Assembly: GCA_029718625.1 (NCBI GenBank)
Contig: CM056379.1
Location: 62,151,626-62,215,625 of the forward strand
Direction: 5' to 3'
From: Synaphobranchus kaupii
Lineage: Eukaryota; Chordata; Actinopteri; Anguilliformes; Synaphobranchidae
DNA: 64,000 nucleotides
Of this stretch, positions 56,406 to 64,000 are shown one piece after another (within the stretch, counting starts at the first letter, position 1; each line of letters begins with the position of its first letter). The translations under genes were made by a program, and so were the position numbers. The notes below the pieces were generated by a model. That model saw only the letters and a list, made by a program, of their open reading frames with translations. It was not told where the DNA came from and ran no database searches.

Positions 56406-57544
56406 TAGGGGTGTCACGATTCTCCAAATCCGCGATTCGATTTGACTTTCGATTTTAAGGTCACGATTCGATTCGATTTTTTTCCAGCACAATTTTTTTC
56501 CAGCACTATAGTCTAACTAATGGCTATGCCATTGTTAGACTATCGAGTCTTGATTTATAAAGAAAAATACTTGTTTCTCAATAAGTAACTTTTATTTGAA
56601 TAATAACAATTATAAATAATAACAAAAATATGAGAATATTTAAACACACCTAAACAGTTAAGAGCTTTATCAAAACTAGACTCTAGAATAAACAGTTGAA
56701 CATTTACCACGCTATTAACAATTTACACATTGGTTTTATGCCCTGACAACGGTCATTTACATTTTCAAATTCTTCTTTAAAAAGATGAGCGTGTTCACAT
56801 TCTTTGAACAGTTGAGAGCTTTAACAAACTAATATCTGAAATAATAAACAGTTGAACATGTACCACGATATTAACTATTTACACGTTTTTTTTCATGACC
56901 TGACTGTCATTTGGGTTGTCATTTGAGTTGCCTGTGTCAATGTTTTTTTCCCAGTCAAATCTATTTCTTTGTGATGCCTGCGAATGTGTCCTGCCATATT
57001 TGACGTGTTGCCTGAGGTGGCGTATGGTACTCGCGTGTAACATAGCCGACAAATTGTCGTTATTTTGTCAATGACGCGTTCGTTTATATAACTCACGGGG
57101 AAGGCAAAATGTTGCCACACCGGTGACTTGAGGGAAGCAGGAGGATTTTCCAGTTCTGTTTCTCCATCTCCGACTCCGGCAGTGGCCATGGTGTGTCGAA
57201 AAGTAATGCAGGCTACCGGTAAGCTAACGTTAACTAGCAGCTGTGTCTTCTTTGAAATATCGTTGTTTTTTTTTCTTCGGACGCACGCCTGCGTGGACGA
57301 ACAAAATGCAGTGGAAGGCGTCAAGTTTCGTTTTGTCGGAAACGCTCACATTAGGGATGGCCAAGTAGGCTACTTTTTTTACATTTTACCCATCACATGA
57401 AAGGCTAAGAAGAGCGCGCGGGGGGCGGGGGTGGAGAGAAAAAAAAACTTGGAGAATCGCGAACCAGCTTGTGATTTCGAACTTCGAAATCGAACGCTCA
57501 TTTCGATCGATTTTCGATTTCGAATCGGTATCGTGACACCCTTA
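56406..57544 (-). mobile_element. Complete non-autonomous hAT element with 8-bp TSD
   Basis: The termini TAGGGGTGTCACGAT and, inverted, TAAGGGTGTCACGAT are flanked by GTTGTGAC on both sides (56398-56405, 57545-57552). Subterminal cgattcgatt-type repeats are present at both ends. The 1139-bp element keeps only the BED-finger start of a hAT transposase on the minus strand. Confidence 0.95.
56893..57189 (-). CDS. BED-type zinc finger, N-terminal part of a hAT transposase
   Basis: The start MATAGVGDGETELENPPASL is chosen because upstream codons do not look like protein and hAT/ZBED proteins often begin this way. The finger is SPVWQHFAF ... TTICRLCYTRVPYATSGNTS ... NMAGHIRRHHKEI, with C-x2-C and the H-x-x-x-H pair in place. 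The frame stops about 25 residues later, and the RNase H-like catalytic domain and dimerisation region are absent. A product would be a lone DNA-binding domain able at most to bind element ends. Confidence 0.75.
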   Translation of the reverse strand: MATAGVGDGETELENPPASLKSPVWQHFAFPVSYINERVIDKITTICRLCYTRVPYATSGNTSNMAGHIRRHHKEIDLTGKKTLTQATQMTTQMTVRS

Positions 57545-57552
57545 GTTGTGAC

Positions 57553-58885
57553 GCTAAAAAAAAAACGATCCACCTTTTTACAGCCGCTCTTTTTCCCATG
57601 ATTGTGTGCGAGAAAACTGCTTTTCGGACCTGAAGTTGTAAGTACATGGTTTGACCACTAAATCAAATTGGCTTCAAAGCCTGGCGCTGTTCCGGGGGCT
57701 TGCTCAGTACTCTCACTCACGAGTTAGCGAATCAGTGAGTGCGAGTCAGAGCTGCCCAACTCGAGTTGACAGCCACTGTCACTCACCCGCACCTGAACCA
57801 ATGAGGGGGCGGGTGCCGGGGCTGGGAGAGCGAGTACTGGGTGACCGAGTGAGTGAGTGTTTCGTGCAACCCGAGTCAGACAGCTCCGGACGGGCTCGGA
57901 GAGCAAGTGAGTGAGTGATTCGTGCAGCAAGACCTTCAGCTCAGGGCAGGGAGAGCGAGTACGGAGTTGAAACAAGCGCAAAGTGGTTGCTTTCTCACAG
58001 GGCTAGGTTAATACAGTGATTTACTTGATACATTTCCACAAATACAGTTAATATAAGAGTTGCACAATAGTGTGAGTAACACGTTGTCTCGCCTCGTCTT
58101 CGCAGTTCACATTAGCAAGTAACAGGTAGGAGGGGCGAGTCAGTGAACGAGTTAGTGAAGGAGAGGACTTGTCACTCCTGAGTCAGTAAAAAGAGTCGTT
58201 CATTTCGAACGATTCATTCAAACTCGCACATCACTACAAGATTTTGGGATTGACTGTCAGTGCAAATGCCAAGGAAACATGGCAAGTTGCCTAACATCAG
58301 ATCAGCAACAGGCAGCTATCCTAAAGTACCTCGGCCTATTTTAAAAGGTAGGCAATTTTAACAAGTTGATAATTGCCGGTTCAAACTTTAATCGCATTCA
58401 GAATTGACATTTCAATCGCAAAGACGTGCAAGATAAAAATTGCCACAAACTAGATTAACGCTAGCTAGTATTCTCGGCTAGCCATATCAGCTTTATATCA
58501 GCTTGCTAGCAGAGTTGCCAGGCTCATTTTTTAAATCCCAAAACAAGTGAAGCAATCTGTCAACCAAAAAAGCCAAACCCATGACGTTATGCGGCGACAA
58601 TAGGGAATAGCTTGGCCAACGGCTTTAGGAGAAAAGCCAAAGTCATTGTGAAATCAGCAATGCTGCTAGCAAATGTTTTGACCTTGATATAAGTAATTAT
58701 GTTTAATTGCAAGTGAAATCGCTAATTAATACAGCAACGCAGTGACAGCATTTCATTCCCTCAATTGGAGGGAACTCAATTGGAGGGAGAGGACGCTGGC
58801 GCTGTTTGTTCGCCGCTTCTCCATCTGAGCTTGAGCCTGAGCTTTATCTTGTGATTTTTTGTAATTATCTTGTGATTTTTATATA
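57553..58885. other. Unannotated interval with gagtgagtg-rich repeat
   Basis: Bases 57690-58240 are rich in gagtga and gagtca motifs and end gagtcgttcatttcgaacga then ttcattcaaactcgcacatc, a terminus-like sequence seen in dispersed fish repeats. A short frame at 58266-58347 (MPRKHGKLPNIRSATG) precedes a gtaggc donor but is not recognised. A 13-16 bp duplication (aattggaggga) lies at 58762 and 58779. Confidence 0.4.
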
Positions 58886-60416
58886 CACTACTCACAAAAA
58901 GTTAGGGATATTCGGCTTTCGGGTGAAATTTCAGGATGAACCTAAAATGCACTATAACCTTTACAGGTGAAATTAATTTGACCTTCTCTAAACTTTTGAA
59001 TGCACATGTCCAACTATTCAATGTTTCAGTACTTTTTGCACAACTTGCTGTTCTCTAACAAGGAGCTGAACGGCAAAATTCACAACAGGTGTTTGATCCA
59101 TGAATCGACCAATAAATTTCCTGGTTCAATTAGAATTGGTATTTAAACAGTCCTCTTCATCATGCTGTTCACATTTTGACATCATGAGACCAAGACGACA
59201 CCTAACAATTGATCAACAGTACCTCGCCATTGCGAGGCTTCAAACAGGATGTTCTCAGAGGGAAGTGGCCACTGAGCTTAGAGTGTCACAGAGTGTCATC
59301 AGTAGGTTGCAACAGAGATACAGAGAGACTGGAAGAGTCACAGAAAGGCATAGAAGTGGACGTCCTTTGGCCACATCCCACACTGATGACCGCTTCATTG
59401 TGAACAGTGCCCTGCGGAACCGGATGATGAATGCCACTCAACTCCAGGCACATTTAAGGGAGGTGAGAGGCACCCAAGTGTCACGTCAGACCATTCGAAA
59501 CCGTTTACATCAGCGTGGTCTGCGTGCTAGACGACCTGCAAGGGTACCTGACCACACCACCAGGCACAGGCGTCATCGTCTTGCATGGGCCAGGGAGCAT
59601 TTACGCTGGACGAGGGACCAGTGGGCCTCAGTGCTGTTCTCTGATGAAAGTCGATTCACGTTGAGCAGAAATGATGGCCGCCAACGATGTTGGAGACGTC
59701 AAGGAGAGCGCTATGCATCAGCCACTGTTGTCACCAGACGACCCTTTGGTGGTGGCGGTGTTACAGTGTGGGCAGGTGTGTCTAGTCAATACAGAACTGC
59801 CCTACACTTTGTGAATGGTACAGTGACAAGCCCATACTACCTGAATAACATCATTAATCTAGTCATTGTGCCCCTGCATGAACAACACAGGCCTAATTTC
59901 ATCTTCATGGACGACAATGCTCCAGCTCATCAAGGTCGCATCACTAGGGAAAGGCTGCTGGAGACTGGGGTACCTCAAATGGAGTGACCTGCACTTTCTC
60001 CAGACCTGAATCCCATAGAAAACCTATGGGATCAGCTGACTCACCGTGTAGAGGCTCGTAACTCTGTACCCCAGAACCTCAATGACCTGAGGGCCGCCCT
60101 TCAAGAAGAGTGGGATGCCATGCCTCAGCAGACAATAAGTCGACTTGTGAACAGCATGAGATGTCGTTGTCAAGCCGTAATTGATGCTCAAGGGCACATG
60201 ACAAGTTATTGAGACATTGACATTTTTGTTGTGGTATACCCACCACTGTTGTTGGCTTTTGTTTCAATAAATTGTTTGAGATGAGGAAATCACCATTGCA
60301 TGCTTCTACTTAAATGCCCTACTTTCATGATACGTATAATATCACTGTAGCGTGAACTTACATTTTCCATAAATTTCACCCGAAAGCCAAATATCCCTAA
60401 CTTTTTGTGAGTAGTG
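58886..60416 (+). mobile_element. Full-length Tc1-like transposon
   Basis: Both termini, cactactcacaaaaagttag and its inverse, agree over about 48 bp with one or two mismatches and are bordered by TA (58884-58885, 60417-60418). The length, 1531 bp, is normal for Tc1. One transposase gene fills the centre. Similarity of the two ends and a single coding lesion point to a young insertion. Confidence 0.95.
59184..60212 (+). pseudogene. Tc1-like transposase, one internal stop
   Basis: Start at MRPRRHLTIDQQYLAIARL, the first ATG matching the family; an in-frame ATG at 59100 lies too far upstream. Residues 1-60 form a helix-turn-helix (CSQREVATELRVSQSVISRL), followed by ERHRSGRPLATSHTDDRF with a GRP hook and a second helix-turn-helix (TQVSRQTIRNRLHQRGLRAR). 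Catalytic blocks are LFSDESRFTLSRNDG, FIFMDDNAPAHQG and [14 protein letters not shown]. The only break is a TGA at 59985-59987, just before PALSPDLNP, where relatives have tryptophan; the frame then continues open for 74 codons to TGA at 60210. Total 342 codons, the normal length. The shortened product lacks the catalytic glutamate. Confidence 0.92.
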
Positions 60417-60916
60417 TATATATATATATATTTTTTTTTCATCATTTTCTATGCTCCAGCAAGCTATCTTTCTACATAGCTAACGCTACAGATTGCTCCC
60501 AAAGCGTTTACCAGTTTAACCTCTTTTTCGGACGGATTCTACCGACTTTGACGGCTGTTTTACCTACCTGCTGCCATCCCCTCCGTATCACCGGCTAATA
60601 GCAGGTCAACCTCCCGCTGTTAGTGGGCCACTACCCGGACACCTCCGTCTCTGTCCATCGCTGCTACTGTGAGGTATACCCCCGGACAGCCTCTCATCTG
60701 TTCCCGGTGTGGTTAAGCCTCGCTGCCTGGGACCGCTGCCTCTACAGCTGGCTGTTGGTTAGCCGCCAGCTAGTGGCTGGTAGCTGACGCTAGCTGCTAC
60801 GGTAGCAGCCAACCCAACTGTTTCAGTCCTGGATTCCCTGCACTCCCAGTTCAACCTGCACTCCCAGTTCAACGTTCTTTCACGATCTACTTCTCCCAGT
60901 CTCGTTTTCTCATGCC

Positions 60917-61123
60917 ATGCTGTGGACCATCTTGCCGTGCCTAACAGTTCTCCATCTCTGTGTATCAAGTCCATGGCTAACGGCTAGCACCAGGCTCACA
61001 CTCCCCCCGACCGGCATGATGTTGAAATACTCCACCTCGCAACTGCTGAAATTTAACAACTGCAAAACTCCAACGCGCATTTCAGCCATCAAACAACTTG
61101 GGCTTCGACGCCGACCCCGTTAA
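60917..61123 (+). pseudogene. L2 N-terminal coding block
   Basis: The frame contains MMLKYSTSQLLKFNNCKTPT and RISAIKQLGLRRRPR, a basic conserved stretch found before the endonuclease of fish L2 elements. It stops at 61121-61123, where relatives continue, and the next 250 bases have other frames. Confidence 0.6.
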
Positions 61124-61379
61124 ATTCACAGAAGCTCCCGTCGAAAGTTTGTTTATTCCCAGCCTGGTCACTCACACATCACATCTATCTGGTCTGCCGA
61201 GTACATTGTCGTACGTCTGCCACGTCATCAAAACACTGTCGCTTCTGGAACTATCAGCACTGGAAACACCGCGAGAGCGCTACACACTGAGCAGGACAGA
61301 AAACGTGGAGTGGACTTCAGTCTACTTCGGCCTTTACAGAAATTAATTACTCCATCAAACATCAAAATATAACTTTTTA

Positions 61380-62937
61380 ATGCACAATCTCACAAAAAAA
61401 TCTTCTCTTATACATGAACACATCCTGGACAAAGGGGTTTGACTTTATGTGCCTCACTGAAACCTGGAATCGGCCAGAGGCTTATTCCACACTTAATGAA
61501 GCCTGCCCCCCTGGCTACAGCTACCTGGAGAAAGCCCGCACTGGACGTAGTGGTGGTGGCCTAGCTATTATACACCGCAATGCATTTGAACTGTCCCCCC
61601 TGTCTCTGCCTGAGCTGTCCTCATTTGAATGCCTTGCATTTAAATGTAAACCCCCCTTCCCCATGACAACACTTCTCATCTACCGGCCACCCAAACCTAC
61701 CTCAGCCTTCATCTCTGAGATACATGACCTCCTCACAACACTCTGTACAACATCTGCCAATGTTGTAATACTCGGAGATATGAACATTCATGTCGATAAC
61801 CCCTCCTGCCACTCTGCAGCTGAATTTTTACAACTACTGGACTGTCTCAACCTTAAGCAACTTGTTGATGTCCCCACACACACCAGGGGGCACACGCTCG
61901 ACCTGGTCATCACTGGCTCTGCCCCCATTAGCAACCTGCTAGTGTATGACCTGGGTGTGTCTGACCACAAGGTAATTTCAATGGAGCTGCCATTTTTGTC
62001 TCCCCATACCAAGCCCAAGCGCCAAATCCGTTTCAGAAACCTTAAAAAAATCAACCCAGACACCATGACTTCGGACGTCCAGCACCTCTCCTCTGCAAAC
62101 TTTTCATCAGCCAGTGAATCAGTGGACTTTTATAATAACAGCCTGCGCAGTCTCCTGGATTTCCACGCCCCTGTCAAAACCAGAGCAGTCACCTTCTCAC
62201 GCTCTGCCCCCTGGTTCACCTGTGAGCTACGGGAAATGAAGGCAGTTGGGCGTGTCCTTGAGCACCGTTTCAAAGCCTCAGGACTCACTGTGCACAGACT
62301 AACCTACCGTAAACATCAAAAGGCTTACTCTAAGTCCCTCAGAGATGCACGGTCACAGTTTTATTCCAACATCATCAATAACAGTCCGGGCAACTCTAAG
62401 CAGTTTTTCTCCACTATAAATCATCTCCTCAAACCGCAAACTCCTTCACACACAGGAACCACAGAGGAGCAGTGCAATAACTTTATTGCCTACTTCTCAA
62501 CAAAAATAGACACCATCCACTCTCTTCTCTCCAGCTCCTCCACTTTACCCGCTCCGACTACCGACCCACAGCCCGAGATTTCCCAGCCTCTCGACTGCTT
62601 CTCTGAAATCTCACAGCGCGATGTTGAGGGCATCATCAGCAAGATGAAACCTTCCACCTGTGCCCTGGACCCCTTTCCCACAGCCCTGGTAAAATCTAAC
62701 ATCTGTGCCGTAAGTCCCCTGATCACCAAAGTCATAAACCATTCCCTCCTGGCTGGCCATGTTCCATCTGCTCTAAAAACTGCTGTCATCAGACCCCTTC
62801 TCAAAAAACCCACTCTAGACCCAGAAGTCTTTGCCAACTACAGGCCCTTTTCCAACCTGCCATTTCTATCCAAGGTGCTGGAAAAAGTAGTTGCCCGCTC
62901 AGCTTCAGGACCATCTCAAATCCAACAACCTCTTTGA
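61380..62937 (+). pseudogene. L2 endonuclease and RT N-terminal half
   Basis: Coding similarity starts before the ATG at 61414: LTKKSSLIHEHILDKG lies in the preceding frame at about 61387-61434 and a one-base insertion in a G run near 61433 breaks it. The endonuclease then reads FMCLTETW, SGGGLAIIHRN, VVILGDMNIHVD, HTRGHTLDLVITGS and LGVSDHKVIS, keeping the GDMN and SDH motifs. The RT begins KPSTCALDPFPTALVK and reaches ANYRPFSNLPFLSKVLEKVV. The frame ends after another one-base insertion near 62897 (gcccgct where gccgct is expected). Confidence 0.88.
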
Positions 62938-63972
62938 GAAATTCCAGTCTGGCTTCCGCTCCGCCCACAGCACAGAAACAGCTCTGGTCAGGGTCACAAA
63001 CGACCTGTTGACGGCGGCTGACGCCGGCTCCCCAGCCCTTCTCATTCTGCTCGATCTGACTGCAGCATTTGATACGGTCGATCATGACATCCTCCTCAAC
63101 CGTCTACACTGCACCATCGGACTCTCTGATTCTGCCCTAAACTGGTTTCAATCGTACCTCACCGGAAGAACTGAGTACATCTCATTGGGAGATGCAAAGT
63201 CACACACTCATCCTGTCACTTGCGGTGTCCCTCAAGGGTCGGTCCTCGGCCCTACACTCTTCACACTTTACATGCTCCCCCTCGGCCGTGTCATCAGTAG
63301 GCACTGGAAAGTCCAGTCGTCCCCCATAACCAGCATCACCTTCTCTGGCCAGGACATTCCCCTCTCATCAACAGTCACCAACCTGGGTGTAAAAATGTAC
63401 CCTCAACTGTCATTCGACGCCCATATTAAACAGGTGTGTAAGAACTCATTCTACCACCTCAGGAACATCGCCAAACTCCGTCTCACACTCACTCTCTCAG
63501 ATGCTGAGATACTCATCCACGCATTTGTCTCCTCCAGACTGGATTACTGCAATGCACTTCTCATCGGGATCCCTAGCAAGAGCCTCCAGAAGCTCCAATA
63601 CATTCAGAACAGCGCTGCTAGGATCCTGATGAGAGTGCGAAAATATGACCACATCACACCCATCCTTCAGTCACTTCACTGGCTTCCTGTCAGGATTGAC
63701 TACAAAATCTCCCTGCTTACCCATCAGTGCATCCATGGCAATGCCCCCCCTATCTCAAGGAATTGCTCATCCCACAAACCTCCAAACGAAACCTCCGCTC
63801 TGGAAATGCTAACCTTCTCCTTCCCCCAAGGACCAAGCTCCGCACCATGGGGGATCGGGCCTTCTACTCAGCCGCTCCCCGTCTGTGGAATACCCTCCCT
63901 GACCACCTGACGGTTGAAGCTTTTAAAAAAGGACTCAAAACCTTCCTTTTTAACAGAGCCTTTTCTTTTTAG
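62898..63972 (+). pseudogene. L2 RT C-terminal half, YADD region deleted
   Basis: The frame continues AQLQDHLKSNNLFEKFQSGF, LILLDLTAAFDTVDHDILLN with the first catalytic aspartate, and CGVPQGSVLGPTLFTLYMLP. Directly after LGRVISRH it jumps to SSPITSITFSGQDIPLSS. In L2 relatives some 80 residues lie between, including the FYADDTQ box, so the deletion removes the catalytic aspartate pair. Downstream, SRLDYCNALLIGIPSKSLQK, SAARILMRVRKYDHITPILQ and SLHWLPV are intact. A last frameshift near 63750 leads to DRAFYSAAPRLWNTLPDHL and a stop at 63970-63972. Confidence 0.88.
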
Positions 63973-64000
63973 CTCTACAAGTTTTTTTTATGCTCATGCT

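Larger units (their letters stand above)
60530..64000 (+). mobile_element. L2-like LINE, near full length, running to the window end
   Basis: A C-rich 5' region (60530-60900) is followed by an N-terminal coding block, an endonuclease, an RT and the C-terminal tail. The L2/CR1 type is judged from QSGFRSAHSTETALVRVTND and RPRLWNTLPDHL-like endings. The 5' boundary is approximate, and the 3' repeats lie beyond the window. Confidence 0.85.

Noticed and set aside
58266..58347. Short frame MPRKHGKLPNIRSATG before gtaggc
   Set aside because: A plausible first exon by sequence, but no homology, partner exon or promoter context supports it.

Overview
The window looks like teleost fish genomic DNA that is almost entirely accessory. 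It holds no complete host gene. Both ends and most of the middle are transposable elements of typical fish families: Tc1/mariner, piggyBac and hAT MITEs, PIF/Harbinger, Ty3/gypsy, BEL/Pao, L2 and CR1 LINEs and a tRNA-derived SINE. They lie in AT-rich spacers with (CA)n, (GA)n and (TA)n microsatellites and frequent motifs such as taggctata and gctaacgtta. Species cannot be fixed from the sequence. All assignments come from reading motifs, termini and target-site duplications (TSDs) by eye; no database was searched.

Layout. 1-957: 5' half of a Tc1-like element (minus), open to the window edge. 958-10423: mostly unannotated, with a tRNA-Glu-like pseudogene, a TA-flanked deletion derivative of Tc1, a TTAA-flanked piggyBac-type MITE, and two weak candidate host exons on the minus strand (7539 and 3370-3422). 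10424-17795: a three-level nest. A Ty3/gypsy element (10822-17795) lies inside an older LTR-like sequence, and its 5' LTR carries a 1.5-kb solo LTR with a perfect 5-bp TSD and an internal 75-bp minisatellite. 19164-21597: a Harbinger pair, a transposase (+) facing a BESS-motif partner (-). 22798-24118: an unclassified element with terminal inverted repeats. 25619-28351: a LINE endonuclease scrap and the 3' half of a BEL/Pao element with part of its LTR.

28352-39243 is the most unusual part. Two arms of a roughly 2.3-kb unit face each other across a tight palindrome at 33776. The whole is bordered by a nearly perfect 9-bp repeat, and both arms keep the same short exon-like sequence. Each arm has been enlarged separately, the right arm partly by smaller elements. 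39253-48000: spacers, a SINE, a 343-bp duplication, an element with 131-bp inverted arms holding a broken THAP domain, a Tc1 tail and a 220-bp-arm hairpin. 48010-54550: a 23-bp inverted repeat encloses a CR1-like LINE (-), two MITEs and a 173-bp satellite that is split by a second solo LTR of the same general type as the first. 54551-56215: LTR plus gag-like leader plus minisatellites. 56406-57544: a complete non-autonomous hAT element with 8-bp TSD and a BED finger. 58886-60416: a full-length Tc1-like element whose transposase is broken by one stop codon. 60530-64000: an L2 LINE with endonuclease and RT, lacking the catalytic YADD block.

The genes do not form a pathway. The order of nesting gives a relative history: solo LTR in gypsy in older LTR, palindrome probably in BEL LTR, solo LTR in satellite, hAT in an older repeat.
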